Positions 9,097 to 18,679 of a stretch of 64,000 nucleotides of DNA are shown piece by piece. Below the pieces are notes generated by a model, which saw only the letters and a list, made by a program, of their open reading frames with translations, had not been told where the DNA came from and made no database searches. The translations under genes were made by a program, and so were the position numbers. The DNA lies in assembly GCF_001482285.1 (NCBI RefSeq), contig NZ_LOEP01000016.1, forward strand, positions 124,001 through 188,000, written 5' to 3'. This DNA comes from Haloferax sp. Q22. GTDB taxonomy: Archaea > Halobacteriota > Halobacteria > Halobacteriales > Haloferacaceae. Position 1 is the first letter of the stretch; every line of letters starts with the position of its first letter.

Positions 9097-9834
9097 TCAC
9101 TCGGCTCGCTTTTGCGTCTCGCCCGCGCTCCGTCGCTGCTCCGACTCCGACCGGACGTCGTCGCCGTTCGACGGGTCGTAGGCCGCCGGCCCCGAGGGGA
9201 GCGTCTCGGGGTCATCAACGCTCAGGCCCGTGGTGACGAGCAGTCTGAGGCCGCGCCGGACCGGCATGTCGAGTTCGCGAATCTCCTCGGGCGAGACCAT
9301 GATGAGCGCCCCGGCGGTCGGGTTCGGACTGTTCGGGACGAACACGGTAAACAGGTCGTCGTCGGACACCGCCGACACCGACTGCGGTGCCTCGTTGGTG
9401 ACGAAACCGATGGAGAACAGGCCCTCCCGTGGGTACTCGACCAACACCACGCGGTCGTAGCCGGCGGTCGGTTCCGTGAGCGACTCCGACACCTGCCGGA
9501 CGCCGAAGTAGATAGTGCGGACGAGCGGCAGGAGTCGAACGCCGCGCTCGAAGCTCCCGAAGAGCCGCTGGCCGAGACTTATCGACGCGAGGTAGCCGAG
9601 AAGCGAGATGGCCACGGCGATGATGAGCGCCGACAGCACCTGCGAGATGAACACGATGTCGCCGGAGTAGTTGAGCGCCCCGGCGAGGAAGGGCGTCACC
9701 TCGCGGACGACCGGGCGGAGCGCGGCGGTGATGCGATTGAACACGAACTGGAGGACGAACACGGTCACGGCCAGCGGAGTGACGAGAATGAGACCGGTGA
9801 CGAAACTGCTCCGCAGTCGGGCCAGAACGTCCAT
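9097..9834 (-). CDS. DUF502-family membrane protein
   Basis: 245 residues beginning MDVLARLRSSFVTGLILVTPLAVTV, with a first membrane helix at about 12-32 and a second at 55-85, then a soluble domain with IYFGVRQVSESL and VFVPNSPNPTAGALIMV, the hallmark segment of the DUF502 family. The acidic C-terminal tail is haloarchaeal. Function unknown; plant homologues are Golgi or membrane proteins. Convergent with the transporter (15-base gap). Confidence 0.85.
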   Translation of the reverse strand: MDVLARLRSSFVTGLILVTPLAVTVFVLQFVFNRITAALRPVVREVTPFLAGALNYSGDIVFISQVLSALIIAVAISLLGYLASISLGQRLFGSFERGVRLLPLVRTIYFGVRQVSESLTEPTAGYDRVVLVEYPREGLFSIGFVTNEAPQSVSAVSDDDLFTVFVPNSPNPTAGALIMVSPEEIRELDMPVRRGLRLLVTTGLSVDDPETLPSGPAAYDPSNGDDVRSESEQRRSAGETQKRAE

Positions 9835-9942
9835 ACCGACTCTCCGGACGACGAGCGTAAAATTGTATGGGCGAGAGTGCCACAGAAACGTGATAGAAAA
9901 CGGAAACGATAGGCATTAACTTCACCCGTCCGAAGCGCGGGT

Positions 9943-10554
9943 ATGTTCACGGGAATCGTGGAGGGGGCGGGCGAAATCGTCGATGTGACAGACACCGACG
10001 GTGGTCGCCGCCTCCGCATCCGCACCGACCTCGCGTTCGACGACCTCCATCACGGCCAGTCAATCGCGGTCTCGGGCGTCTGCCTGACCGTCGAGGCGTT
10101 CGGCGACGACTGGTTCGAGGTGTTCCTCGCGGCGGAGACCGTCGAGAAGACCTACCTCGGCGACGTGGTCGAGGGCGACCGCGTCAACCTCGAACGCGCC
10201 CTCGCGGCCGACGACCGCTTCGACGGCCACATCGTCCAGGGCCACGTCGACGGCACGACGACGGTCACGAACGTCGAGCGCGTCGGCGACGACTGGTTCT
10301 TCGAGTTCGACCTCCCCGAGTCGCTGGCGAAGTACGTCGTCCAGAAGGGCTCGGTCTGTCTCGACGGCATCAGCCTCACCGTGGCCGACCGCCGCGAGGA
10401 CTCTTTCGCCGTGGCTATCATCCCGACGACCTACGACCTGACGACGCTCTCCGAAAAAGCGGTCGGCGACCCGATTCACGTCGAGGTCGACGTGGTGGCG
10501 AAGTACGTCGAGTCGATGCTCGACGGCTACGCCGAGCGGTTGGTCGCCGAGTAG
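9943..10554 (+). CDS. ribE: Riboflavin synthase (bacterial-type, lumazine dismutase)
   Basis: 203 residues with two lumazine-binding beta-barrels. The N-terminal half starts MFTGIVEGAGEIV and contains ISVSGVCLTV-like VSGVCLTVEAF; the second starts HIVQGHVDGTTTV and contains GSVCLDGISLTVADR. A C-terminal helix (VDVVAKYVESML) is the trimerisation element. It converts two 6,7-dimethyl-8-ribityllumazine molecules to riboflavin. This is the bacterial/eukaryal-type enzyme, not the unrelated archaeal RibC of methanogens. Monocistronic, divergent from the DUF502 gene. Confidence 0.95.
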   Translation: MFTGIVEGAGEIVDVTDTDGGRRLRIRTDLAFDDLHHGQSIAVSGVCLTVEAFGDDWFEVFLAAETVEKTYLGDVVEGDRVNLERALAADDRFDGHIVQGHVDGTTTVTNVERVGDDWFFEFDLPESLAKYVVQKGSVCLDGISLTVADRREDSFAVAIIPTTYDLTTLSEKAVGDPIHVEVDVVAKYVESMLDGYAERLVAE

Positions 10555-10599
10555 GGCGACCGGTTCTTTCGTTTCGTACGTTCCCGCGCCGTCGTCGAC

Positions 10600-11637
10600 T
10601 CAGTCTTCGAACTCTGTCTGCTCGGAGCTGAACGACGCCGCGCTCGGGCCGGGCGCGTGGGCGCTGTGGTAGGCCTGACTGTAGCGGCGAAGCTTCCCGA
10701 TGAGATAGAGCCCGAAGACCCCGTCGTAGATGATGACGTAGACGAGGAAGGCCGCGAGACCGCCGATACCGGTTATCCCCGCGATGACAGACGAGCCGAG
10801 ACCGACCGTCGAGTTGTACGTCGCGTGGACGAGCGCCGCGAGGATGAGGCCCTTGATGACGATAGGGCCGGCGTTCTCCTTGTTGAACTTGGCGAGGCCG
10901 AGGTAGTAGCCGGCGATGGCCGAGTAGATGACGTGACCCGGCCCGGCGAGCGCGCGGACCGCCGTAATCGTCCCGCCGGCGGCGATGATGCCGACGCCGT
11001 CGGCCCCAACGTCGAGTCCCGACGAGGTGAGGTTGCGGGTGATGTACAGGGCGTTTTCGATGGTGGCGAAGCCGAGACCGGCCATGGCGCCGTAGACCGC
11101 GCCGTCGATGACGGCGTTGAAACTGTCGTGGGAGTAGGCGTACAGCCTGACTGCGAGGAGCTTGACGGTCTCTTCGACCGGGCCGACGACGAGGAAGTAG
11201 AACACGATACTGCCGAGGAAGCCGATAGACAGCTGGAACTCGGCCGCGATGGTCTGGCCGACGTTGCTCAGAAGCGAGTTGAGAATCGCGGCGAAGGTGG
11301 CCGTGAGGACGCCGAGGAGGAACGTCACCACGAGCATCGACAGCGGCTCGTTTTGGGTCACGTCGGAGTAGTAGACGTAGCCGGCGAGCGCGAGCGCCGG
11401 AAGCGCCGAAAGCAGGGTGAGCGCGCCGACCTGCGGGTCGGTGAGCGCCGAGAGCCCGCCGATACCGACGAGGATGAGCAACGCGGCGAGGACGACCACC
11501 GCGCGGGTCGACGCGACCAGCACCCGGTAGAGCGCGACCGCGAGCCCGTCAACCGAGGTTCGTTCCTCCCACGTGGCGATGTCGTAGAGGTCGTCCGAGC
11601 CGTCGGACGCCTGCTCGACTGGGTCCTGCTGGTCCAT
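10600..11637 (-). CDS. PrsW-type intramembrane metalloprotease
   Basis: 345 residues from ATG 11637 (an in-frame ATG at 11661 would add 8 residues). After a polar N-terminus there are eight or more membrane segments. The conserved protease features are PVEETVKLLAVR (EExxK motif), GAMAGLGFATIENALYI, GHVIYSAIAGYYLG and LVHATYN, supplying Glu and His residues of the PrsW/CAAX-protease (ABI) active site. In Bacillus PrsW cleaves an anti-sigma factor; archaeal substrates are unknown. The C-terminus is a short charged tail. Confidence 0.85.
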   Translation of the reverse strand: MDQQDPVEQASDGSDDLYDIATWEERTSVDGLAVALYRVLVASTRAVVVLAALLILVGIGGLSALTDPQVGALTLLSALPALALAGYVYYSDVTQNEPLSMLVVTFLLGVLTATFAAILNSLLSNVGQTIAAEFQLSIGFLGSIVFYFLVVGPVEETVKLLAVRLYAYSHDSFNAVIDGAVYGAMAGLGFATIENALYITRNLTSSGLDVGADGVGIIAAGGTITAVRALAGPGHVIYSAIAGYYLGLAKFNKENAGPIVIKGLILAALVHATYNSTVGLGSSVIAGITGIGGLAAFLVYVIIYDGVFGLYLIGKLRRYSQAYHSAHAPGPSAASFSSEQTEFED

Positions 11638-11777
11638 CACGTGGCATAAAGGGTATCGCATCTGGTAATAGCTTCGGCCACGGCATCCCGCGACCGGCCG
11701 ACCCAGCGACTAGCTGGCCGGCCTAGCGACCGACGACCGACCGTACGAGGTTAATGCCTCCGCTCCGAAGGGCGGGT

Positions 11778-12152
11778 ATGCACTTCGACCCCCGCGAACA
11801 GGCGGCGCTCCGCGAGGTCGGCCTCGACACCGACGACCTCCGGGCCGCGTCGGACCTCGTGAGCGACGCAGTCGAATCGGACGCAGACGCCATCGCGGCG
11901 TTCTTCGGCGACGGTGACACGGTCTACTCGGACATGGAGATGGCCCACAGCGCGAGCGACGTGCAGGAACACGCCGTCGACCACGTCGACCTCTACACCC
12001 ACGGCGCGGACCTCCGCGGCTACCTCAAGTTCGACTCGTGGGGCGTCCCCATCGAGGGCGGCCGCGTGCTCACCGAGGAGAAAATCGAACTCACGCTTGG
12101 TCCGACGGTCGACGCTCGCGTCACCTTCGCCCGCGACGCCGACGAGCTATGA
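11778..12152 (+). CDS. Conserved haloarchaeal protein, unknown function
   Basis: 124 residues, acidic, soluble: MHFDPREQAALREVGL..., ending FARDADEL. No motif is recognised. Its TGA overlaps the ATG of the FAU-1 gene (ATGA), indicating translational coupling and perhaps a role alongside that RNA-binding protein. Start ATG at 11778 follows a TATA-like GGTTAATG about 26 bases upstream. Confidence 0.75.
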   Translation: MHFDPREQAALREVGLDTDDLRAASDLVSDAVESDADAIAAFFGDGDTVYSDMEMAHSASDVQEHAVDHVDLYTHGADLRGYLKFDSWGVPIEGGRVLTEEKIELTLGPTVDARVTFARDADEL

Positions 12153-13555
12153 GGGTCCGCGTCCGCGGCATCTACGCCACCGCGCTCACGAGCGTCTTCC
12201 TCGACGACGGCCACGACGTGGTGCAGGCGTCCGGCCCGATTCGGGAGCGCTTCGACGCCGAGTTCGACTCGTCGGACCACGACGTGTCGGTCGAGACGAC
12301 CCGGAACCGGCAGGGCGTCGGCGCGACCGGCGCGCCCGAGGCGGTCGAAACGGCCACCGAGCGACTCACCGACCTCGGCATCGACACCTTCGCGTGGGAC
12401 GACCCCGCGCCGACCGGCGCGGTGTTCGACGCCCGCGTGACCGAAACCCTCGGCGGCGGCGCGGTCTGCGACCTCGGCGAGACCGAGGGCTACCTCTCGT
12501 ACGGCGATTTCGACGGCCGCGTGGAAGTCGGCGACGAGGTTCGCGTGCAGGTCGCCGAGTCGGCCCCGCCGTGGGCCTCCCGTCGCGCCGAACTGACCGG
12601 CGACATCCGCGCCGTCGCTGGGCTGGCGACCCTCGAACCGGATTCGGAGGGCGTCCGCGTCGATACCCGCGACGAGGCCGCCGCCCGCGAACTGGCCGGC
12701 ATGACGGACCTCCTCGGCGGCGACCCGCCCGAGGGCTGGGGCATCCGCTGGCACCGCGACGCCGTCGACGCCGACATGAGCGCCCTGAACGACGCGCTCG
12801 ACCGGGCGGCCGAGGTCGCCGCGGAACTCGACGACGCGCTCTCAGAGCCCGTCGACGCCCCGCGGCCGGTCGCCGCACCCACCGCGACGACGTGGGTCTG
12901 GTTCGGCCGCGAGACGCGCTTCGAACTCGACGCCCAGCGCCGGGCCGTCGAGACGACGATGCCCGGCCACCACCGGACGAAGGCCGCCTCGCCGAAGGCG
13001 TCCGCCGGCGTCGACCTCGCGGAGGCCCTCTGCGAGGCGGTCGGCGACGGCGAGTTCCCCTTCGGCGTGGTGACCGCGCAGTTCGGCCCGCTCGAAGGCG
13101 ACGACGTGGAAATCGGCCACGGGAAGCCCGACGGCCGCCTCATCACGCTCGGCTCCGGCGAGGTGACGGAACGCGACCCCGAGGGGACCGTCGAACTCCG
13201 GCGCGGCATGACCGGCGGCGGCACCTACGACGCCCTCGGCGTCGACCGCGAGTCCGGCGACGTTGCGGTCACGAAGTTCCGCGAGGGGCGATGGTGGTAC
13301 CCGACGGTGTACCGCGACGCCGACGGCGGTGTCAAGGGAACCTACGTCAACATCTGCACGCCCGTCGAGTGCTTCCCCGACCAGATTCGGTACGTGGACC
13401 TCCACGTGGACGTGGTGAAACACGCCGACGGGACGGTCGAACGAGTCGACGACGACGAACTCGACGCGGCCGTCGAGGCCGGCCACATCTCGGAAGCACT
13501 GGCCGAGAAGGCGCGGTCGGTGGCGTCGAGTCTGGAGTCGGCGCTGTCGGGGTAG
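12149..13555 (+). CDS. FAU-1 RNA-binding protein (RNase E/G-like N-terminus with DUF402 domain)
   Basis: 468 residues beginning MRVRVRGIYATALTSVF. The N-terminal part resembles the S1-like region of RNase E/G (GAVCDLGETEGYLSYGDFDGRVEVGDEVRVQV, quoted in parts: GAVCDLGETEGYL, VEVGDEVRVQV). The C-terminal part has the DUF402 signature (VAVTKFREGRWWYPTVY, VNICTPVE, YVDLHVDVV). The Pyrococcus protein FAU-1 binds AU-rich RNA and processes 5S rRNA precursors; the same is inferred here. Coupled by ATGA overlap to the preceding small gene. Confidence 0.85.
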   Translation: MRVRVRGIYATALTSVFLDDGHDVVQASGPIRERFDAEFDSSDHDVSVETTRNRQGVGATGAPEAVETATERLTDLGIDTFAWDDPAPTGAVFDARVTETLGGGAVCDLGETEGYLSYGDFDGRVEVGDEVRVQVAESAPPWASRRAELTGDIRAVAGLATLEPDSEGVRVDTRDEAAARELAGMTDLLGGDPPEGWGIRWHRDAVDADMSALNDALDRAAEVAAELDDALSEPVDAPRPVAAPTATTWVWFGRETRFELDAQRRAVETTMPGHHRTKAASPKASAGVDLAEALCEAVGDGEFPFGVVTAQFGPLEGDDVEIGHGKPDGRLITLGSGEVTERDPEGTVELRRGMTGGGTYDALGVDRESGDVAVTKFREGRWWYPTVYRDADGGVKGTYVNICTPVECFPDQIRYVDLHVDVVKHADGTVERVDDDELDAAVEAGHISEALAEKARSVASSLESALSG

Positions 13556-13591
13556 CCGCGTCAGTCAGTACGAAGAGATTTCCTCGGGTGT

Positions 13592-14314
13592 ATGAAACCA
13601 CTCCCAAGAATGGTCGAAGCAGTCGCATTCGACTTGGGCGGGACGTTGTTTCACGGAGAGGACGACGTCTCGAAAGCGAAATCAGTGCTGTACGAGCGTT
13701 TGTGTGAGCGAGGATACGAACTCGACTCATCGAAGTTCGAGTCGGTTTTGCGAGAAGCGAGTGTGCGGTTCGCGGCGCAGTACCACGGAGACTATCGCCG
13801 GTTCCACTTCGGGGCGTTCTCGGAGGTATTTTTCGACGTATGGGGCGTGGACACAACAGCGGAAGAGCGAGCATCCTTCGACCGATTGTTCTGGCAGACG
13901 CGGCTGAGACACCAATCTCTCGACGAACATGCAGAGTCCGTCCTTCGATTCTGTCGCCGTCAGGACCTCGTCACAGGAGTCATCACGAACGGAAACCGGA
14001 TGATGACTGAAACTCGCCTCGAAACCGCCGGCATCGCAGATGAATTTGACGTCGTACTGTGTTCGACCGGTGTCCAAGCCGAGAAATCGACCGTCGAACC
14101 GTTCGAAATCTTCTTAGATGAAACCGGACTCGACGGGACAGACTGTGTGATGGTCGGAGACCGAATAGATGAGGACACCTGGGCGGCGGAAGTCGGTATG
14201 ACGACGGTCCATCTCTCGGGAAGTTCAGCGGAATCACGCGGACCCGAACGCGAGCCCGACTACACAATCGACAGCCTCGACGAGTTACCGCGGGTCGTCA
14301 CCGAACTGCTGTAG
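13592..14314 (+). CDS. HAD-superfamily hydrolase (YjjG/phosphoglycolate phosphatase-like)
   Basis: 240 residues. HAD motif I is FDLGGTLFH (Asp14, with Gly replacing the usual second Asp), motif II TNGN, motif III Lys in AEKST, motif IV VGDRIDEDTWAA. The helical cap lies between residues 30 and 100. Probably a small-molecule phosphatase; Gly in place of the general acid Asp occurs in many members. A second possible start is the ATG at 13610. The gene is visibly less GC-rich than its neighbours, hinting at recent acquisition. A hairpin plus T-run follows the stop. Confidence 0.85.
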   Translation: MKPLPRMVEAVAFDLGGTLFHGEDDVSKAKSVLYERLCERGYELDSSKFESVLREASVRFAAQYHGDYRRFHFGAFSEVFFDVWGVDTTAEERASFDRLFWQTRLRHQSLDEHAESVLRFCRRQDLVTGVITNGNRMMTETRLETAGIADEFDVVLCSTGVQAEKSTVEPFEIFLDETGLDGTDCVMVGDRIDEDTWAAEVGMTTVHLSGSSAESRGPEREPDYTIDSLDELPRVVTELL

Positions 14315-14361
14315 GACTGCATCTACCAGACAGTAGTTACCGAACCGAGGAACCGACCGAA

Positions 14362-14389
14362 CCGAACGAAGTGAGGTTCGGCCTTTTTT
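14362..14389 (+). terminator. Hairpin and T-run after the HAD gene
   Basis: CCGAAC (14362-14367) pairs with GTTCGG (14376-14381) over an 8-base loop, followed by six T at 14384-14389. It lies 48 bases past the HAD stop codon and is oriented to end that transcript. Confidence 0.6.
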
Positions 14390-14397
14390 CCTCCAGG

Positions 14398-14443
14398 TTT
14401 TTACGGTGAGTGGGTCGCAAAGCGACCCCGAGCCGTAAAAAAG
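14398..14443 (-). terminator. Nested dyad between convergent genes
   Basis: Outer arms TTTTTTACGG (14398-14407) and CCGTAAAAAA (14434-14443) are perfect inverted copies; inside is a second perfect hairpin GGGTCGC-AAA-GCGACCC (14413-14429). On the minus strand the distal arm ends in a T-run after the NifU-type gene, so it could terminate that transcript; the symmetry allows use from both sides. Confidence 0.55.
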
Positions 14444-14447
14444 TGGG

Positions 14448-14924
<477 letters not shown>

Positions 14925-16400
14925 TCAGTCGCACCGCCCGCGACGGTGGGCCAGCCAGCCGGCGAGTCCGAGCGCCGCCGCGCCGACGCCGAACCCGAAG
15001 CCCGGCGCGTCGGTCGTCGATGTCGACGTCGCCGATTCGGTGTCCGACGTGGACGCGGCCGTCTCGTTTCCGGTCGGGGACGGCGTGTTGACGAGGGATT
15101 CGGTGGTCGTCTCCGGGCCGAGGGGCGGCGGGTCGCGCTGGTCGCCGGCGTGGTCGGGGAACGTGTAGAGCGCAGGTGACACGTCGCCGACGCCCCAACT
15201 CGACGCGACGAAGACACCCTCGTCGGCGAACGGGTAGGCGTACTGCGCGGTCCAGAAACTCGCGCGTTCGGGGTCGCGCCACCACGCGAGTTCGACGGGG
15301 TCCGTCGGGTCCGACACGTCGTGGCGCTTGACGCCGCCGCGGTACCACGAGGTGTAGAGCCTGTCGTCGCGGAAGTCGAAGTTGTGCGCCGTGATCCAGA
15401 CGCCCTCAACCGTCGGGTCCGGGCTGGCCGGCGGGTCGATGGTCGAGAGTCTCGTCGGAGTCGCCGGGTCCGATACGTCCCAGAGTTCGACGCCGCTCGG
15501 TCCGCCGACGAGTTCGGACGTCTCGTCGTCGCGTTCGACTTCGACCGCCCACGACTCGATGCCAACGCCGAGGAGGTCGCCGGAGTCGTCGGTGGCGACG
15601 TAGTGGTGGTTTCCGGGCGGCGTCCGGCTCTCGCGGCGGCGGTCGCGGGCGGTCAGCCCCGACAGTGCTTCGGGGTCACCGGGTGAGACTGACCCGAGGA
15701 CCGACGGCGACGCGGGGTCCGCAAGGTCGACGAGCCACGTGCCGGCGTCCCAGAGTGCGACGTGCGCGACGCCCTCGCGGACCCACACGTCGTGGACGGA
15801 GCGAACCGAGGCGGGCACGTCGGCCCAGCGGTCGTCGGCGTCGACGACCGACCAGCGGCCGAGTTCGTCGCCGGTGTCGGTGTCGAGGACGACGAGCGGG
15901 TTACGGTCGGCGTCGTTGGCGGTGAGGTACGCCCGGCCGTCGGCGGCGAAGCAGTTGTGGATGGGAACGTCCGTCTCGTGGAAGGCGATTTCCTCGGGGT
16001 TCGTGGGGTCGGACACGTCGACGACGAGAGCGCCCGTCGGCGCGCCCGGAATCGGGTTAGCCGGGCCGACGACGAGGAGCGTGTCTCCGTCGAGCTTCAC
16101 GTCGTAGATGCCGCGGAAGGGGCCGTCCTCGCGGTCGGAAAGCAGGTCGCGGCGCTCGGCGAGGAGTTCGGGGCGGTCGGGCGCGGAGATGTCGATGACG
16201 GCGTAGCCGCTGGTCGCGGCGACGAAAACGGTCTCGCCGTCGGCGGAGACCACGGTCTCTTTCGCGCCGTCGATATCAATGCGACCCAGCGGCTCGAAGG
16301 GACCGGGATGGGCGGTGACGGGGCGGGAACCAGCGACGGAGACGACGGAGGCGGCGACCGCGCTCGCGCCGATGGAGCGGAGGAACTGGCGGCGGTCCAC
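14925..16400 (-). CDS. Tat-exported LVIVD-type beta-propeller with PGF-CTERM-like tail
   Basis: 491 residues from GTG 16400. The N-terminus [17 protein letters not shown] is a twin-arginine signal. The body has LVIVD-type repeats ([74 protein letters not shown]), forming a beta-propeller. After a Ser/Thr/Glu-rich linker the C-terminus is PGFGFG, a hydrophobic stretch and HRRGR, the tripartite signal removed by archaeosortase ArtA with lipid anchoring. In H. volcanii a protein of this design (HVO_0405) is a characterised Tat and ArtA substrate. Cell-surface location is strongly supported; the ligand is unknown. Confidence 0.88.
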   Translation of the reverse strand: MDRRQFLRSIGASAVAASVVSVAGSRPVTAHPGPFEPLGRIDIDGAKETVVSADGETVFVAATSGYAVIDISAPDRPELLAERRDLLSDREDGPFRGIYDVKLDGDTLLVVGPANPIPGAPTGALVVDVSDPTNPEEIAFHETDVPIHNCFAADGRAYLTANDADRNPLVVLDTDTGDELGRWSVVDADDRWADVPASVRSVHDVWVREGVAHVALWDAGTWLVDLADPASPSVLGSVSPGDPEALSGLTARDRRRESRTPPGNHHYVATDDSGDLLGVGIESWAVEVERDDETSELVGGPSGVELWDVSDPATPTRLSTIDPPASPDPTVEGVWITAHNFDFRDDRLYTSWYRGGVKRHDVSDPTDPVELAWWRDPERASFWTAQYAYPFADEGVFVASSWGVGDVSPALYTFPDHAGDQRDPPPLGPETTTESLVNTPSPTGNETAASTSDTESATSTSTTDAPGFGFGVGAAALGLAGWLAHRRGRCD

Positions 16401-16857
16401 GGTGAGTCTGAGCGCGCCGAGGAGAAAAATCGGACGGAGGTCCTTGGGTAGGGGGAAGGCCTGAGGACCGGAGGAAAGCGGGGATCGCTCAGTCTGCACT
16501 GGGTTGCGTGAGAACTGAAGCGACGCCGATGGGGATGGGTGGGTGGGTGGGTGTGGATACCCCGTCGGCGTCGATCGGTCGACGATGGTGGTGGGGGTTG
16601 TCGACCAGTCCCGTTCTAGGCTTCCGGTGGAACGCCCGTGCACCGTTCGGTTCGACGAGAACGGGAACGCGCCGACCGGCGCGCCGAGCGACTCGGCGTC
16701 GTCGGGTGCACATCATCGTGTTCCCGGACGGGGGTTATAAGACTGCGCCACCGAGTATCAATCGAGATAACTCGACGGCGGAGAGACGAAGCGCCGCGTT
16801 ACAGTCGAGACCGGTCACCGGTGCCACCTGCGCTACCACCGGTGAGTCGTCTCGGCA
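16401..16857. other. Intergenic region, 457 bases
   Basis: No gene is visible. The region contains the upstream sequence of the beta-propeller gene and the 3' side of the glucokinase gene, both on the minus strand, and a G-rich run at 16531-16551 described separately. Two copies of CGGTCACCGGTGCCACC-like sequence occur, at about 16811-16827 and (inside the glucokinase 3' end) 16870-16886. Confidence 0.5.
16531..16551 (+). repeat. GGGT tandem run, G-quadruplex candidate
   Basis: Five G-tracts of three or four bases separated by one or two bases (GGGGATGGG then TGGG three times). This matches the consensus for a parallel intramolecular quadruplex with very short loops. It lies about 130 bases upstream of the GTG of the exported propeller gene, G-rich on the strand opposite to that gene. 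Confidence 0.7.
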
Positions 16858-17835
16858 TCACAGCCGCGAGCGGTCACCGGTGCCACCGGTCATCGCGCTC
16901 GCCAACGCCCCCTCGACCACGACCTCGTCGCCGAGCGTCGTCAGCTGAATCTCGGGGATGTTCGACATGACCATCTCGCTCATCTGCTCGCGGATGGGCT
17001 CTAACACGAGGTCCGGATTGTTGAGCGCGACCGCGCCGCCGACGTAGATGATAAGCGGCGCGTACGCGTGGACGATGTTGGCGACGCCCATCGCGTTCCA
17101 GTGGCCCAGTTGGTTGATGATGTGGTCTGCGAACTCGTCCTCGCCGGCGTGTTCGAACACGTCGACCGCGGAGAAATCGGGGTCCGACACGGGGAGTGCG
17201 GTTTCCACGGGGTCTTCCTCGTGGAGTTCGCGGGCGTACTTCGGGATGTTGTTGCCCGAGCAGTAGCCCTCCCAGTGACCGTTGTGGCCGCACCCGCACG
17301 TCATGAAGCCGTTCGGGTCGAGCGTCAGGTGACCGACCTCGCCGGCGTTACCGTCCCAGCCGGCGAGGACGTGGCCATCGACGCAGACGCCCGCGCCGAT
17401 ACCCGAGGAGATGGTGAGATACACCATGTCGTCGGGGTTGCGGTCGGAGTGGAACCGCTCGCCGATGACCCCGGCGTTCGTGTCGTTGTGCAGGTACACC
17501 TCGTCCGTCTCCAAGAGCACCGAGAGGGGACCGGTCAGCGGGATGCGGTCGATGGTGTCCGGCAGGTTCGCCGGGTTCTCGACCGCGCCCTCGGCCAAGT
17601 CGAGCGGGCCGATAGCACCGATGCCGGCCGCGACCGCGTCGCTCGGGTCGATACCCGCCTCGGCACACGCCTCGCGGACGACGCCGAGGACCGCCTCGGT
17701 GATCGCGATTCCGGTCGGGCCGCGCGGAGTGTTATCACGGGCCTCTCCGAGGATCGTTCCATCGTCGTCGCCCACCACGGAACGGACGTTCGTCGCCCCC
17801 AGGTCGACGCCCACGTAGTACGCCATCGTTCCCAT
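16858..17835 (-). CDS. glk: ROK-family glucokinase
   Basis: 325 residues from ATG 17835; MAYYVGVDLG nine bases later is an alternative start. A TTAGTTAAG box about 25 bases upstream supports the first ATG. N-terminal phosphate loop VGVDLGATNVRSVV, catalytic Asp in LHNDTNAGVIGE, Gly-rich ISSGIGAGVCVDG, ROK zinc region EVGHLTLDPNG with CGCGHNGHWEGYCSG, and a C-terminal YVGGAVALN adenosine site. It phosphorylates glucose with ATP for the semi-phosphorylative routes. Monocistronic. Confidence 0.88.
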   Translation of the reverse strand: MGTMAYYVGVDLGATNVRSVVGDDDGTILGEARDNTPRGPTGIAITEAVLGVVREACAEAGIDPSDAVAAGIGAIGPLDLAEGAVENPANLPDTIDRIPLTGPLSVLLETDEVYLHNDTNAGVIGERFHSDRNPDDMVYLTISSGIGAGVCVDGHVLAGWDGNAGEVGHLTLDPNGFMTCGCGHNGHWEGYCSGNNIPKYARELHEEDPVETALPVSDPDFSAVDVFEHAGEDEFADHIINQLGHWNAMGVANIVHAYAPLIIYVGGAVALNNPDLVLEPIREQMSEMVMSNIPEIQLTTLGDEVVVEGALASAMTGGTGDRSRL

Positions 17836-17911
17836 AGCGATGCGCCCTCCACTTAACTAAGCGGGATTCTCGGTAGATTTACTCGCCCCGATGTAAGTCG
17901 AGACCCGCTGC

Positions 17912-18589
17912 CTACGCGGAGTTGTTGGTCGGGAGTTTGGGGATGAGCCACGAGAGGAACGAGTCCATGCTGCGCGACTGTATCCAGACGGTCCCCGGCC
18001 CGGTGAACGTACAGACAAGCCCCTCACCGCTGAACAGGGTTGACTTCAGGCCGCCGACGCGCTCGACCGAGAAGCTCGTCGTCTCGTCGAAGGCGACGAT
18101 GTGGCCGGTGTCGACCGTATAACGCTCGCCCTCGCTGAGTTCGACCTCGTGGATAGCCCCGTAGCTCGACAGGAAACTGTCGCCGGTGCCGGTCAGTTTG
18201 AGCAGGAACAGGCCCTCACTCCCGAAGAAGGTCTTCGCGCCGCCGAAGGAGGTGTCGAGGTCGAGCGCGGGGTCCGAGGCGATGTACGACCCGGACTGCA
18301 CGTACAGGGTCTCGTCTTCGAGGGCGTGGTGGACGATATCGCCCGGGAGCGGGGGCGCGAAAGAGACCTCACCCGCCTGTCGTGCGCTGAACGTGTTCTG
18401 GAAGAACGACTCGCCGCCGAGGACGCTCCGTTTGAGCGACCCGAAGAGGCCGCCTTTCGCGTTCGTCTCGATGTCGATGCCGTCGGAGTAGCTGACCATC
18501 GCGCCGGCCTCCGACCGGAGCGACTCGCCCTCGTCGAGCGAGACGGTGAGGAGGGCGAACGACGGGCGGTAATCGATGGAGTGGTCCAT
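17912..18589 (-). CDS. TIGR00266/AIM24-family protein
   Basis: 225 residues with the family's double beta-roll: VSLDEGESLRSEAGAMVSYS, GLFGSLKRSVLGGESFFQN, YVQSGSYIASDP and a closing SGEGLVCTFTGPGTVWIQSR. Homologues occur in bacteria, archaea and mitochondria (AIM24, membrane organisation); no enzymatic activity is established. Monocistronic. Confidence 0.88.
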   Translation of the reverse strand: MDHSIDYRPSFALLTVSLDEGESLRSEAGAMVSYSDGIDIETNAKGGLFGSLKRSVLGGESFFQNTFSARQAGEVSFAPPLPGDIVHHALEDETLYVQSGSYIASDPALDLDTSFGGAKTFFGSEGLFLLKLTGTGDSFLSSYGAIHEVELSEGERYTVDTGHIVAFDETTSFSVERVGGLKSTLFSGEGLVCTFTGPGTVWIQSRSMDSFLSWLIPKLPTNNSA

Positions 18590-18679
18590 GCGAGAGATGA
18601 CGGCGCGCTAAGATATGTAGTTGCCTGCGAAGCCGGTCTCCCGACAGTCTACTCCGTCAGTCGCGCCGACCGCAGGTCG

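Noticed and set aside
9835-9942. FMN riboswitch before riboflavin synthase
   Set aside because: The gap is only 108 bases, lacks the conserved RFN-element segments, and the gene has a leaderless-type start.
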